64,000 nt of DNA from positions 62,001-126,000 of the forward strand of contig NZ_JHXH01000006.1 in NCBI RefSeq assembly GCF_000621805.1, in the 5' to 3' direction. The translations under genes were made by a program, and so were the position numbers. Below the pieces are notes generated by a model that was not told where the DNA came from, ran no database searches, and saw only the letters and a program-made list of their open reading frames with translations. Shown piece after piece: positions 41,463 to 51,682 of the stretch (position 1 is its first letter; every line of letters begins with the position of its first letter). This DNA is from Ruminococcus sp. FC2018. Its GTDB lineage: Bacteria; Bacillota; Clostridia; Oscillospirales; Ruminococcaceae.

Positions 41463-43766
41463 ATGGAAAAAGTGATGATGTTTGTAAAGGAAAAGGTGGC
41501 GCCTTCGCGGCGGCAGCTGGTAAACGGGCTTATCGCCGCACTAGCAGGCTTTGTCTGCGGTCTGGGCAAGGTGCTGGGTCTGCCGGGTGAGATAAATGTG
41601 GCGGCTGCGGTGCTTTCGGGAGATTACATACTTGCCTCTGCAGCAGGCTCTGTTGCTGCGTATGCCCTTATGGGAAGCGTTGCCTCAGGCATGGTGCAGC
41701 TGTGCGCTATCCTTATGATAGCAGGCATACGTTTTATCATGCCTGCGGACAAGCTCTCGTTTTTCGGCAAGCATAACGAGGCTGCCTTCACCTCACTTAT
41801 GACCGGTGCCGTGCTGATACTTTTTGGCTGCGTCGTATCCCTTTCCATGCCTACGGATGCGTTTACTGTGTCTTTGCGTATGATAAATGCGCTGCTTTGC
41901 GGCTGTACGGTCTACTGTGCAATGACGGTGATAAAGAATTACCGCTTTGCGGAAAGCTTTGATCTGCACGGTCTCAACGGTATGTATATAGGTATACTCT
42001 ATGTTATTGCCATTTCGGTAATTTCATCTCTTAATACAGGGGTCATCGACCCGGGCAGGGCACTGGGCTGCTTCTGTGTCCTGCTGGGAGTAAGACGTTA
42101 TCGCCAGACGGGCGGCGCAGTTATGGGTGCTCTCACCACCTGCGGAGTGCTGCTTTGTTCCCCCGCACTGGCAAGGAACACACTGCTGCTTGCCACATCA
42201 GGGCTTATCTGCGGAGTGTTCTGGAGCTTCGGGGCGGTGGTAACGGTAGGCGTGTTTATCTTTATATCTCTTGTAAGCCTTGCGGCAATGGGTATAAATC
42301 CGGACACGATGCCAATGTTTGCAGATATTCTCCTGGGCAGCCTTGTATTCCTTGCCCTTCCGCTGCCTGTTTTCAACAAGATAAGAGAACGATTCAGCAT
42401 CCTCAGGATAAGCGGCTTTAAAAGCCCCGTGGAGCACGTCAGCCAGACAACGCTTTCAAGGCTGTCCTTTGCCTCCCGGACAATAGGCGAGATAAGGGAG
42501 CAGCTTTCACAGATAAGCACCGCAATGGAGCGCAGAGAGCTTGATACGGACGTTTCCGACGAAGCTATCAGGACGATATGCGCCGACTGCACTTTCAGTA
42601 ATTCCTGCTTTGCACACCTTCGCCAGCTCAAATGGTCCATGGGAAAGCTGGAAAGAGTGTGTATGAAGTACAACTGCATAAGTCCTGCGGACGTTGAAAA
42701 GCACCTTACCGAATGCCAGCGTCCCGAGTACATGAGCAGACGCTTCAACAAGACCTACCGCACTATGGTCGCTCAGCGTGCAGGGAATATGAGGATAAGC
42801 GAGATGAGGGGATTTTTGGGGGAGCAGTTGTCGTCTATGGAGGATGTGCTCAACGACCTTTCCGTAAGAGTGGGCAGTGTGCGGCAGATAGACGCTGCGC
42901 TCTCGGCACAGGTTAGACGGGTGTTTGACGATCTTGGCTATCCCAACGCAAGAGCCTGCGTGTTTGTTGACGAAAACCTGAGCAGGCGTGTGGAGGTGTA
43001 TCTGACTGCTCAGTTCTGCGGAGATATGTCAAAGCTGACAATAGCCGTTTCCGCTGCCGCCGATTGCGACCTTGACCTTCCGGTCATAACCCGCAGCAAG
43101 GAGCTTACAAGAATGTGCTTTACCCCTGCGCCTGTATTTGCTGCCGAGATAGGCTCGTTCTGTGCCTCCAGAGGGGACGGCTGCTCGGGGGACAGCTATG
43201 ATGTCTTTAACGTTAGCGCAACGGAAAAATATGTGCTGCTGTCCGACGGAATGGGTACAGGAAAAAGAGCAAGGCTGGATTCTGTGTTCACCATAAGCCT
43301 TGTTTCCAGGCTTATCCGCTGCGGAATATCCATGACCACCGCACATAAAATGGTCAATTCAATGCTTCGTGTCAAAGGCTGGGAGGAGTCCTTCGCTACC
43401 CTTGACCTGCTCAGACTTGACCTTTGCGGTGCAAGCGCAAGGATACTCAAATCAGGTGCTGCCCCCAGCTATCTGTGCCGTGACGGCGGGGTAAGGATAC
43501 TGTCCTCCGATGCCTTTCCCGCAGGGATATTGCCTTGCTGTCAACCGGATATCGTTGACCTGAAGCTTTTTGACGGGGATATTATCATGCTTGCCAGCGA
43601 CGGAGTGGATAAGGCTGCTGCCAAAAAGCTGTGCGAGCTTTCCGTGACAGGCATCGGTGTAGATGAGATGTGTCGTGTGCTGGGACACTGCTGCATCGAC
43701 CTTTGCGATGGGGAGCTCAAAGACGACGCAACTATAATCCTGGTCAGAGTCAGCCGATGCGCTTAG
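41463..43766 (+). CDS. spoIIE: stage II sporulation protein E (PP2C-type phosphatase)
   Basis: The product is about 767 aa. It has an N-terminal region with about ten membrane helices (residues about 20-300), a central region (about 320-560) and a C-terminal PP2C phosphatase domain. The domain contains YVLLSDGMGTGKRAR and DIIMLASDGVDKAA, with the metal-binding Asp residues. In Bacillus, SpoIIE dephosphorylates SpoIIAA to activate sigma-F in the forespore and associates with FtsZ. The ATG at 41463 follows AAGGTGA. A GTG at 41457 is also in frame. Its presence suggests the organism can sporulate. Confidence 0.93.
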   Translation: MEKVMMFVKEKVAPSRRQLVNGLIAALAGFVCGLGKVLGLPGEINVAAAVLSGDYILASAAGSVAAYALMGSVASGMVQLCAILMIAGIRFIMPADKLSFFGKHNEAAFTSLMTGAVLILFGCVVSLSMPTDAFTVSLRMINALLCGCTVYCAMTVIKNYRFAESFDLHGLNGMYIGILYVIAISVISSLNTGVIDPGRALGCFCVLLGVRRYRQTGGAVMGALTTCGVLLCSPALARNTLLLATSGLICGVFWSFGAVVTVGVFIFISLVSLAAMGINPDTMPMFADILLGSLVFLALPLPVFNKIRERFSILRISGFKSPVEHVSQTTLSRLSFASRTIGEIREQLSQISTAMERRELDTDVSDEAIRTICADCTFSNSCFAHLRQLKWSMGKLERVCMKYNCISPADVEKHLTECQRPEYMSRRFNKTYRTMVAQRAGNMRISEMRGFLGEQLSSMEDVLNDLSVRVGSVRQIDAALSAQVRRVFDDLGYPNARACVFVDENLSRRVEVYLTAQFCGDMSKLTIAVSAAADCDLDLPVITRSKELTRMCFTPAPVFAAEIGSFCASRGDGCSGDSYDVFNVSATEKYVLLSDGMGTGKRARLDSVFTISLVSRLIRCGISMTTAHKMVNSMLRVKGWEESFATLDLLRLDLCGASARILKSGAAPSYLCRDGGVRILSSDAFPAGILPCCQPDIVDLKLFDGDIIMLASDGVDKAAAKKLCELSVTGIGVDEMCRVLGHCCIDLCDGELKDDATIILVRVSRCA

Positions 43767-43985
43767 AGGGATAAAATATGTCTTTTGATCCGGGCATTTA
43801 AAATTATTTATAATATTTTTGTGAACTTTGTACAAATACAGTAGTGCGAATATGTGCTAAACTGAAATTATTAACTAAAATACTTGCATTATTCTTAAAA
43901 AAGGTTTAAAATATACATTGAGGAATTATGTACTTGCGAGAGTACGTTTGATATCCTCGAAAAATGAATCGGCAGGAGGTCAGAA
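43767..43985 (+). other. A+T-rich region between spoIIE and glgB
   Basis: No gene is seen here. It holds the probable glg promoter and a leader of about 65 nt. No clear terminator for spoIIE is visible. Confidence 0.6.
43884..43912 (+). promoter_or_regulatory. sigma-A-type promoter for glgBCD
   Basis: TTGCAT at 43884-43889 and TAAAAT at 43907-43912 are 17 bp apart. Confidence 0.6.
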
Positions 43986-46085
43986 ATGGCAAGTAACATA
44001 CCGCAGGAGTACGAGCTTCCTCTTTACCTTTTCCATTCGGGCACAAACTATGAAGCATACAAGTTTCTCGGATGCCATAAGGGTAACAGGGACGGACACG
44101 ACGGATACTATTTTAGAGCATGGGCTGCCAATGCCCACGGAATATCCCTTGTGGGAGATTTCAATGACTGGGACGAATCAGCTAATCCCATGACTCTTAT
44201 CGAAGATACTCAGATCTGGGAGACCTTTGTTCCCGGACTGAAGACATTTGACACTTATAAGTATTGTGTATTCGGCTGCGACGGAAAAAAACATCTGAAG
44301 TGCGATCCTTACGGCACTCATATGGAGGTCGCTCCGAGCACCGGCTCCAAGATATTTGATATCGATGCCTTTCCGTGGGGTGACGGGAAGTGGCAGAAAG
44401 AGCGTGCAACCAAAGACGTTTACAACACCCCGATGAACATCTATGAGGTCCACCTCAACAGCTGGAAGACCTGCACCGACGGCAAGTATTATTCCTACAT
44501 GAAATTTGCCGAGGCGATAATTCCTTATCTTACCGAGATGGGATATACCCACGTTGAGTTCATGCCTTTGGCAGAGCATCCTTTTGACGGTTCGTGGGGC
44601 TATCAGGATATAGGTTATTATGCACCTACATCCAGATTCGGAACACCTTACGATTTTATGAAGATGATAGAGATGTTCCATAAGGCAGGCATAGCAGTTA
44701 TCCTTGACTGGGTACCTGCTCACTTCCCAAGGGACGAAGCAGGACTTTTCGAGTGGGACGGCGGAGCATCGTATGAGTATTCCGATCCCAGGAAGAGAGA
44801 CCACCTTACATGGGGCACAAGAGTGTTTGACTATGGCAGACCCGAGGTAAGAAGCTTCCTTATTTCCAATGCACTATATTGGCTGGAGCAGTTCCATGTT
44901 GACGGTCTGAGAGTTGACGCCGTGGCTTCCATGCTTTATCTTGACTATGACCGCCGTGACGGTGAATGGACACCAAACAAGGACGGCGGAAACCATAACC
45001 TTGAAGCAGTGGAGTTCTTACAGAACCTTAACTCCGCAGTTTTCTCAAGAGTGCCCAATGCACTTATGATAGCCGAGGAGTCCACAGCGTGGCCTATGGT
45101 CACAAAGCCTGTGTCCGACGGCGGACTTGGCTTCAACTTCAAGTGGAACATGGGCTGGATGAACGATATGCTCAAGTATATGAAGTATGACCCTATCGAC
45201 CGGTCGTTCCACCATGATATGCTTACATTCTCGTTCTTCTATGCGTTCAGCGAAAACTTTATCCTTCCCATTTCTCACGACGAGGTCGTTCACGGCAAGG
45301 CTTCCCTTGTTAATAAGATGCACGGAAGCGACGTTGACGGCAAGTTTGCCCAGTGCAAGCTGTTTATGGCTTATATGATGGCTCACCCGGGCAAGAAGCT
45401 GACATTCATGGGCTCTGATTTTGCACAGTTCAGAGAGTGGGATTACGAGAACGGACTTGAGTGGTTCCTGGTGGACGAGTACGAAAACCACAGGAATTAT
45501 CAGAAGTTCATAAAGAACCTTAATACCTTCTACAAGAATACTCCTGCAATGTGGCAGAGAGATTTCTCGTGGGAAGGATTCAGCTGGATAGCAAACGACG
45601 ACTTCAGACAGAGCATTATCATCTTCCGCAGATTTGATGCTGACGGAAATGAGATAATCGTTGTGTGCAACTTTGTCCCTGTTGAGAGAAAGTCCTATTG
45701 CTTCGGCGTTCCTTATAAGGGCAAGTACAAAGAAGTTTTCAATAGCTCTACCGACGACGGAAGCCCCGCTACCAACGGTACAGTCAAGAGCGTTGAGCAG
45801 GGTATGCACGGCTTTGAGCAGTCTGTTTGTATCGATATCCCGGCATTCAGCGTAATGTACTTTACAGTTGAAAAGGAAAAGGACAAAAAGACCCGTGCAG
45901 CAGGCAAAAAGACAGCTAAAAAGCCTGCGGCAAAAACGACCGCCGCTAAGGCTAAGACGGAGGCTGAGACCAAAGCTGTCAAAGCAGAGGATAAAAAGTC
46001 TGCGGAAAAGAAAACGGCAGCAAAAAAGCCTGCGGCAAAAAAGACCGCTGAGAAGAAAACAACTAAAACAGCTAAGAAGGGCTGA
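43986..46085 (+). CDS. glgB: 1,4-alpha-glucan branching enzyme with Lys/Ala-rich C-terminal tail
   Basis: The 699-aa protein has an N-terminal CBM48 domain (about residues 40-125), a GH13 branching-enzyme core and a C-terminal beta domain. Catalytic residues are Asp311 in DGLRVDAVASMLYLDY, Glu364 in IAEEST and Asp432 in PISHDEVVHGK. It makes alpha-1,6 branches in glycogen. Residues about 632-699 form an extra tail rich in Lys, Ala, Thr and Pro (KKPAAKKTAEKK-type repeats), like histone H1 or bacterial histone-like tails. Branching enzymes normally end at the beta domain. The tail's codons are intact and in frame up to the stop. The start follows GGAGGT. Confidence 0.95.
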   Translation: MASNIPQEYELPLYLFHSGTNYEAYKFLGCHKGNRDGHDGYYFRAWAANAHGISLVGDFNDWDESANPMTLIEDTQIWETFVPGLKTFDTYKYCVFGCDGKKHLKCDPYGTHMEVAPSTGSKIFDIDAFPWGDGKWQKERATKDVYNTPMNIYEVHLNSWKTCTDGKYYSYMKFAEAIIPYLTEMGYTHVEFMPLAEHPFDGSWGYQDIGYYAPTSRFGTPYDFMKMIEMFHKAGIAVILDWVPAHFPRDEAGLFEWDGGASYEYSDPRKRDHLTWGTRVFDYGRPEVRSFLISNALYWLEQFHVDGLRVDAVASMLYLDYDRRDGEWTPNKDGGNHNLEAVEFLQNLNSAVFSRVPNALMIAEESTAWPMVTKPVSDGGLGFNFKWNMGWMNDMLKYMKYDPIDRSFHHDMLTFSFFYAFSENFILPISHDEVVHGKASLVNKMHGSDVDGKFAQCKLFMAYMMAHPGKKLTFMGSDFAQFREWDYENGLEWFLVDEYENHRNYQKFIKNLNTFYKNTPAMWQRDFSWEGFSWIANDDFRQSIIIFRRFDADGNEIIVVCNFVPVERKSYCFGVPYKGKYKEVFNSSTDDGSPATNGTVKSVEQGMHGFEQSVCIDIPAFSVMYFTVEKEKDKKTRAAGKKTAKKPAAKTTAAKAKTEAETKAVKAEDKKSAEKKTAAKKPAAKKTAEKKTTKTAKKG

Positions 46086-46118
46086 ACAATAAAAATTGAA
46101 TTGGTGGGTGAATGATAT

Positions 46119-47321
46119 ATGTTCAACAAGAAAGAATGCGTGGCAATGCTTCTCGCAGGCGGACAGGGCAGCCGTTTGTATGCGTTGACACAGTCAGTTG
46201 CAAAACCTGCAGTTCCGTTTGGTGCAAAGTACAGAATAATCGACTTTCCACTTTCGAACTGCGTTAATTCGGGAATAGACACCGTGGGTGTCCTTACCCA
46301 GTATCAGCCCTTTGTACTCAATGAGTATATCGGAAACGGTCAGCCTTGGGACCTTGACCGTATCCACGGCGGCGTTCACGTTCTGCCTCCTTACCAGACC
46401 GCTTCCGGCGCAGACTGGTATTCCGGCACAGCAAACGCTATCTACCAGAATATAAGCTTTGTGGATAGATATGATCCGGAGTATGTTGTGATCCTTTCCG
46501 GTGACCACATCTATAAGATGGACTACAATAAAATGCTGGCTTACCATAAGACTAAGCAGGCTGATGCAACTATCGCAGTCCTTGACGTTCCGAAGGAAGA
46601 GGCTTCCAGATTCGGTATCATGATTACCGACGAGGATGATAACATCATCGACTTTGAGGAAAAGCCCAAGAACCCAAGATCCACCCTGGCATCTATGGGT
46701 ATCTACATATTCACATGGAAGAAGCTGAGAGCTTATCTTATTTCCAATGAGGAGGATAAGGATGCTTCCAAGGACTTTGGTAAGAATATTATCCCTGATA
46801 TGAGGGCAGCAGGCGAAAAGCTGGTCGCTTACAGATTTGACGGCTACTGGAAGGACGTTGGTACGATCGACTCCCTGTGGGAGGCAAATATGGATCTTAT
46901 CAATCCTAATATCCCTATCGATCTGTACGATCCCGCATGGAAGATCTATTCCAGAAACCCTGTTCTGCCTCCGCAGAGCATAGGCGTAAATGCCGAGGTC
47001 CAGAACTCCATGATAACCGAAGGATGTATTATCGACGGCTCTGTTGAGTTCTCCATGATCTCCGAGGGCGTTATCGTTGAAAAGGGCGCAGTTATCTATG
47101 ACTCTATCCTTATGCCGGGTGCCGTTATAAAGGCGGGAGCAAAGGTTGAGTATGCCATAGTTGGTGAAAATACCGTTATCGGTGAGAATGCACAGATAGG
47201 TGCAAGACCTGAGACCATAGAGGATAAGGATTCCTGGGGCGTGGCTGTTGTGGGACACAACATTACCGTTTCGGACGGTGCAACAGTAGCGCCGAAAGCC
47301 ATTATCTATGAAAATATATAA
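46119..47321 (+). CDS. glgC: glucose-1-phosphate adenylyltransferase, catalytic subunit
   Basis: The 400-aa enzyme makes ADP-glucose, the first committed step of glycogen synthesis. The nucleotide-binding loop is [15 protein letters not shown], followed by [29 protein letters not shown] and FEEKP. The C-terminal left-handed beta-helix has hexad repeats ([20 protein letters not shown]). It starts 33 nt after glgB. It probably forms a complex with GlgD. Confidence 0.96.
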   Translation: MFNKKECVAMLLAGGQGSRLYALTQSVAKPAVPFGAKYRIIDFPLSNCVNSGIDTVGVLTQYQPFVLNEYIGNGQPWDLDRIHGGVHVLPPYQTASGADWYSGTANAIYQNISFVDRYDPEYVVILSGDHIYKMDYNKMLAYHKTKQADATIAVLDVPKEEASRFGIMITDEDDNIIDFEEKPKNPRSTLASMGIYIFTWKKLRAYLISNEEDKDASKDFGKNIIPDMRAAGEKLVAYRFDGYWKDVGTIDSLWEANMDLINPNIPIDLYDPAWKIYSRNPVLPPQSIGVNAEVQNSMITEGCIIDGSVEFSMISEGVIVEKGAVIYDSILMPGAVIKAGAKVEYAIVGENTVIGENAQIGARPETIEDKDSWGVAVVGHNITVSDGATVAPKAIIYENI

Positions 47322-47333
47322 AGAGAGGACTGA

Positions 47334-48467
47334 ATGGAAATGGAAGTAAATATGGGTAATGTATTGGGTCTTGTTTTCGCCAATATGCATGACATGACTC
47401 TTGGAGACCTTACGAAGAACAGAACTATGGGTTCAGTCCTTTTCGGAGGCAGATACAGACTTATCGATTTTCCCGTGTCGAATATGGTAAACAGCGGCAT
47501 CAGCGAGGTCGGAGTTATTACAAAATCAAACTATCAGTCATTGCTGGATCACCTGGGTGCAGCAAGAGAATGGGACCTTGCAAGAAAGAAGGGCGGTCTG
47601 TTTATCCTTCCGCCTTTCGGAAATGTTGAGAGTACCCTTTACAGAGGCCGTATCGAGGCACTGTACGGAGCAATGAGCTTTTTGAAGGCTTCAAGAGCAA
47701 AGTATGTGGTTCTTTCCGACTGCGACGTTGTTACAAATATCGACTATAAGCCGATAGTTCAGCAGCATATCGATACCGGTGCAGACATCACAGCTGTGGT
47801 TCATACAGGCGTTTATACATCTGACGAGATAAAGACCTCCACAGTGTTCAACGTAAGAGAGGATAAGAGCGTTTCTTCCGCACTTATCATGCCTGAGCTG
47901 AGCGGCACCTGCACAGTAAGCCTTAATATGTTCGTTATGTCTATGGACTTCCTGCTTGATATGGTAAATGACTCAATAGCAAGAGGAAACGTAAGCTTTG
48001 AGAGAAATATCCTTCAGGCAAAATGCGGTGAGCTCAAAATAATGACCTATGAGTATGACGGCTATTTCAGCAAGCTCAACAGCGTAGGAAGCTACTTCAA
48101 GGCAAACCAGGATCTTATCGACCCGGAAAACGCAAGAAAGCTGTTTATGGATAAGAGATCTATCTATACCAAGGTTTCCGACAATGCACCTGTTAAGTAC
48201 GATCTTAACTGTAAGGTGAAGTCTTCGCTTATTGCCGACGGCTGCATTATCGAGGGCGAGGTAGAGAACTCTGTTCTGTTCAGAGGCGTAAAGGTGGGCA
48301 AAGGTGCAAAGGTCAGAAACTGTATCCTCATGCAGGGAACAGTTGTTGGCAACAATGCGGAGCTTAACTATCTTATCACCGATAAGAACGTTAATATCAG
48401 CGAGAACCATGCTGTATCCAGCTCTCCGAACTATCCTATGTATGTAGCTAAGGGAGCAAGCGTATAA
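47334..48467 (+). CDS. glgD: GlgD, regulatory subunit of ADP-glucose pyrophosphorylase
   Basis: The 377-aa protein is homologous to GlgC (FGGRYRLIDFPVSNMVNSGI, then a C-terminal beta-helix). The catalytic GGQGSRL loop is replaced by FANMHDMTLGDL, and the catalytic Asp block reads LSDCDVVTNID. This is the pattern of GlgD, which in Firmicutes is inactive alone but raises the activity of GlgC. It starts 12 nt after glgC. The first ATG at 47334 is used, though a site at 47340 is possible. Confidence 0.93.
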   Translation: MEMEVNMGNVLGLVFANMHDMTLGDLTKNRTMGSVLFGGRYRLIDFPVSNMVNSGISEVGVITKSNYQSLLDHLGAAREWDLARKKGGLFILPPFGNVESTLYRGRIEALYGAMSFLKASRAKYVVLSDCDVVTNIDYKPIVQQHIDTGADITAVVHTGVYTSDEIKTSTVFNVREDKSVSSALIMPELSGTCTVSLNMFVMSMDFLLDMVNDSIARGNVSFERNILQAKCGELKIMTYEYDGYFSKLNSVGSYFKANQDLIDPENARKLFMDKRSIYTKVSDNAPVKYDLNCKVKSSLIADGCIIEGEVENSVLFRGVKVGKGAKVRNCILMQGTVVGNNAELNYLITDKNVNISENHAVSSSPNYPMYVAKGASV

Positions 48468-48482
48468 TTTTGATCCGATTGT

Positions 48483-48515
48483 AAAAGCAAGGTATGAAGC
48501 CAATGCCTTGCTTTT
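48483..48515 (+). terminator. intrinsic terminator between glgD and glgA
   Basis: AAAAGCAAGG pairs with CCTTGCTTTT. It probably lowers glgA expression relative to glgBCD. Confidence 0.85.
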
Positions 48516-48545
48516 GTGATAATATGAGTAAAAGGGGGTTTGAAT

Positions 48546-49958
48546 ATGAATATATTGTATACAGCAAGTGAGGCTGTTCCCTATGCGGCTTCCGGCGGAC
48601 TGGCAGATGTTGCAGGTTCGCTTCCCGCAGCGATAAATGCCCAGGGACATGACTGCAGAGTGGTTATCCCTTATTATAGCCAGATCAGACAGGAGCTTAA
48701 AGATCAGCTGAGCTATTATACCAACTTTACCGTTCCTGTTGCGTGGAGAAATCAGTACTGCGGAGTTTTTATAGGGGTCGTCAACGGAGTTACCTATTAT
48801 CTGCTTGACAATGAGTATTATTTCCAGAGAAACGGGCTTTACGGCTTTTATGACGATGCGGAAAGATTTATCTTTTTCTCCAGAGCTGTGCTTGAGCTTT
48901 TGCATTATATTGATTTTCGCCCCGATATCATAAATGCAAACGACTGGCAGACAGCCCTTGTACCTGTGTATTTCGATATTTTCTATCGCTACCAGCAGGG
49001 ATACGAGGACATAAAGACGGTGTTCACCATCCATAATATCCAGTATCAGGGTCAGTACGGACTTGAGCTTATCAACGATATTATGGGAATACCTCTGTAT
49101 CATACCGATCTGCTTTCCTATGACGGCGACGTGAACTTTATGAAAGCTGCTATCGAAACAGCCGACAGAGTTACCACAGTTTCACCCAGTTATGCTTGGG
49201 AGATCCTTGACCCGTGGTATTCCCACGGCATGGACAGAGAGCTTGTCCATAAGCAGTATAAACTCAGCGGTATACTTAACGGTATCTCAATGCAGATATA
49301 TGACCCTTCTACAGATAAGGCGATACCGAAGAATTACTCGCTTAATGATAAGCTTGGTAAGCAGGTCTGCAAAAAACGTCTGCTTGACGAAATGGAAATG
49401 GCAGGAGGCAAAGAGCCTGTTATCGGCATAGTCACCAGGTTTGTTTCCCATAAGGGACTTGACCTTATAAAATATGTCTTTGAGGATATCCTCAGAGCAG
49501 GCTATAAGTTTGTTATACTCGGTTCCGGTGAAAAGATATATGAGGACTTCTTCAGCGAGATGCACTATCGCTATCCCGACAGAGTAGGACTTACACTCGG
49601 TTTCGTTCCTGATCTGTCAAGAAGGATCTATGCAGGCGCAGATATGTTCCTGATGCCTTCCCAGAGCGAACCCTGCGGTCTTGCCCAGATGATAGCTCTG
49701 CGCTACGGTACTATCCCTATTGTCCGTGAAACAGGCGGATTGAGAGATACTATCCACGACGCAGGTGATAAATGCGGCAACGGCTTTACCTTCAAGTCCT
49801 ACAACGCCCACGATATGCTTGACGCCTGCATAAGAGCAAGAGCGTATTATGACAACAGGATGAAGTGGGGCGCATTGGTAAATACCGCACTGAAACAGGA
49901 TTTCAGCTGGACAAATTCCGCAAAGCAGTATATCTCCCTTTACGAGGATATCCGCTGA
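48546..49958 (+). CDS. glgA: glycogen synthase (GT5)
   Basis: The product is about 470 aa. It adds glucose from ADP-glucose to glycogen. It shows ILYTASEAVPYAASGGLADVAG at the N-terminus, NDWQTALVP, VFTIHNIQYQGQYG and the C-terminal PSQSEPCGLAQMIALRYGTIPIV. The E. coli-type KTGGL loop is here AASGGL, so the Lys that contacts ADP-glucose in E. coli is Ala. The ATG at 48546 follows AAAGGGGG. An in-frame TTG at 48540 is less likely. It may be expressed partly by read-through from glgD. Confidence 0.95.
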   Translation: MNILYTASEAVPYAASGGLADVAGSLPAAINAQGHDCRVVIPYYSQIRQELKDQLSYYTNFTVPVAWRNQYCGVFIGVVNGVTYYLLDNEYYFQRNGLYGFYDDAERFIFFSRAVLELLHYIDFRPDIINANDWQTALVPVYFDIFYRYQQGYEDIKTVFTIHNIQYQGQYGLELINDIMGIPLYHTDLLSYDGDVNFMKAAIETADRVTTVSPSYAWEILDPWYSHGMDRELVHKQYKLSGILNGISMQIYDPSTDKAIPKNYSLNDKLGKQVCKKRLLDEMEMAGGKEPVIGIVTRFVSHKGLDLIKYVFEDILRAGYKFVILGSGEKIYEDFFSEMHYRYPDRVGLTLGFVPDLSRRIYAGADMFLMPSQSEPCGLAQMIALRYGTIPIVRETGGLRDTIHDAGDKCGNGFTFKSYNAHDMLDACIRARAYYDNRMKWGALVNTALKQDFSWTNSAKQYISLYEDIR

Positions 49959-49980
49959 TATCTGATGTGGAAATGTTGAT

Positions 49981-50013
49981 ACAGCAGTCGTTTTATTGAC
50001 GGCTGCTGTTTTG
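49981..50013 (+). terminator. intrinsic terminator after glgA
   Basis: ACAGCAGTCG pairs with CGGCTGCTGT, followed by TTTTG. Confidence 0.75.
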
Positions 50014-50074
50014 TATTTCCGGGAAATAATAGATATTTATTTTTAGCTATAATGTAAAAAATATAAAAAAGGGC

Positions 50075-50103
50075 TTGAAATTCTTTTTGGTGTGTAGTAA
50101 AAT
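50075..50103 (+). promoter_or_regulatory. sigma-A-type promoter for the DUF1846 gene
   Basis: TTGAAA at 50075-50080 and TAAAAT at 50098-50103 are 17 bp apart. Confidence 0.65.
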
Positions 50104-50137
50104 TGTTTTTGAAATTTGAAAAATGGGAAGGAAATAT

Positions 50138-51610
50138 ATGATGAGCAGCAGGAAAATTGGGTTTGATAACGAAAAGTATCTGAAAATGCAGTCGGAACAT
50201 ATCCGCAACAGGATCGCCGGCTTTGGCGGAAAGCTTTATCTGGAGTTCGGCGGAAAGCTCTATGACGACTACCACGCCTCCCGTGTTCTTCCGGGATTTA
50301 AGCCGGACAGTAAGCTTCAGATGCTTTTACAGCTCAAGGACGAGGCGGAGATCGTCATCGTTATCAACGCAGGAGATATTGAAAAGAATAAGGTCCGTGG
50401 GGACCTGGGTATTACTTACGATCTGGACGTAATAAGACTATATAACGTGTTTACGGGTATCGGATTGTATGTAAGCTCCGTGGTGCTCACCCAGTACGAG
50501 GGACAGAGACAGGCTGATGCCTTCCAGAAAAGACTGGAATCCCTGGGAGTAAAGGTGTATCACCACTATAGAATAAGCGGCTATCCCTCGAATCTTCAGC
50601 TCATTATGAGCGATGAGGGCTACGGCAGAAATGATTATATCCAGACCCAGCGAAAGCTGGTGGTCATCACCGCACCGGGTCCGGGAAGCGGAAAAATGGC
50701 GACCTGCCTGTCCCAGCTCTACCACGAGAATAAGCGGGGCATTACAGCAGGATATGCAAAGTTTGAAACGTTCCCTATATGGAACCTGCCTCTGCGGCAC
50801 CCTGTAAACCTTGCTTATGAGGCTGCAACCTCCGACCTTAACGACGTAAATATGATCGACCCGTTCCACCTTGACGCATACGGCGTAACAACGGTAAATT
50901 ATAACCGTGACGTGGAGATATTCCCGGTGCTCAATGCAATGTTTGAAAAGATATTGGGCGAGTCGCCCTATAAGTCTCCTACGGATATGGGCGTTAATAT
51001 GGCAGGAAACTGTATAATTGACGACGAGGTGGTATCACAGGCTGCCAAGGACGAGATAGTAAGACGTTATTATATTGCCCTGTGCGGCAGGAAAAAAGGC
51101 TTTGTTTCCGATGACGAGATATATAAGCTGGAGCTGCTGATGAAGCAGGCAGGCGTTTCCACCGCCGATCGAAAAGTGGCTTCCGCAGCCCTTGCCCGTG
51201 AACAGGAAACAGGTGGACCTGCTGCCGCAATGGAGCTTCCCGACGGCAGAATGATAACCGGAAGGACTACAAACCTTATGGGTGCGGCTTCCGCAGTCCT
51301 GCTCAATGCGCTGAAGGCACTGGGCGGCATAGATGACGATGTGCTGCTTATGGCACCCCAGGTCATCGAACCTATACAGAATCTGAAAATTACCCACCTG
51401 GGCAACCGCAACCCCCGTATACATACCGACGAGGCTCTTATCGCACTTTCTATCTGTGCGGCAACAGACGAAAATGCAAAGCTTGCCATGGACCAGCTTG
51501 AAAAACTCAACGGCTGTGAGGTCCATTCCACAGTTATCCTTTCTCCTGTGGACGAGCGTACTTTCAAGCGCCTGGGAGTAAACCTCACCTGTGAGCCTAA
51601 GTATAATTGA
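50138..51610 (+). CDS. DUF1846 (UPF0371) protein
   Basis: The protein is about 490 aa and matches the DUF1846 family across its length. It opens with IGFDNEKYLKMQSEHIRNRI and EFGGKLYDDYHASRVLPGF, and has APGPGSGKMATCLSQLYHE in the middle. The last block resembles a nucleotide-binding loop. The family is widespread in Firmicutes and has structures but no agreed function. The start follows GGGAAGGA. ATG codons at 50138 and 50141 are both possible. It is monocistronic between its own promoter and a terminator. Confidence 0.92.
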   Translation: MMSSRKIGFDNEKYLKMQSEHIRNRIAGFGGKLYLEFGGKLYDDYHASRVLPGFKPDSKLQMLLQLKDEAEIVIVINAGDIEKNKVRGDLGITYDLDVIRLYNVFTGIGLYVSSVVLTQYEGQRQADAFQKRLESLGVKVYHHYRISGYPSNLQLIMSDEGYGRNDYIQTQRKLVVITAPGPGSGKMATCLSQLYHENKRGITAGYAKFETFPIWNLPLRHPVNLAYEAATSDLNDVNMIDPFHLDAYGVTTVNYNRDVEIFPVLNAMFEKILGESPYKSPTDMGVNMAGNCIIDDEVVSQAAKDEIVRRYYIALCGRKKGFVSDDEIYKLELLMKQAGVSTADRKVASAALAREQETGGPAAAMELPDGRMITGRTTNLMGAASAVLLNALKALGGIDDDVLLMAPQVIEPIQNLKITHLGNRNPRIHTDEALIALSICAATDENAKLAMDQLEKLNGCEVHSTVILSPVDERTFKRLGVNLTCEPKYN

Positions 51611-51630
51611 TAACAGCATACCAAGCGATG

Positions 51631-51659
51631 AAGGCAGAGATAAAACTCTGCCTTTTTTT
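51631..51659 (+). terminator. intrinsic terminator after the DUF1846 gene
   Basis: AAGGCAGAG pairs with CTCTGCCTT around ATAAAA, followed by T residues. Confidence 0.92.
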
Positions 51660-51682
51660 GCTGCTAAAGTGGGCGTTTTCTA

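Noticed and set aside
46194-49103. Long open frames on the minus strand across glgC, glgD and glgA (up to about 400 codons)
   Set aside because: They lie fully opposite well-recognised genes, have no ribosome site and their translations look like no protein. They are mirror effects of biased codon use.
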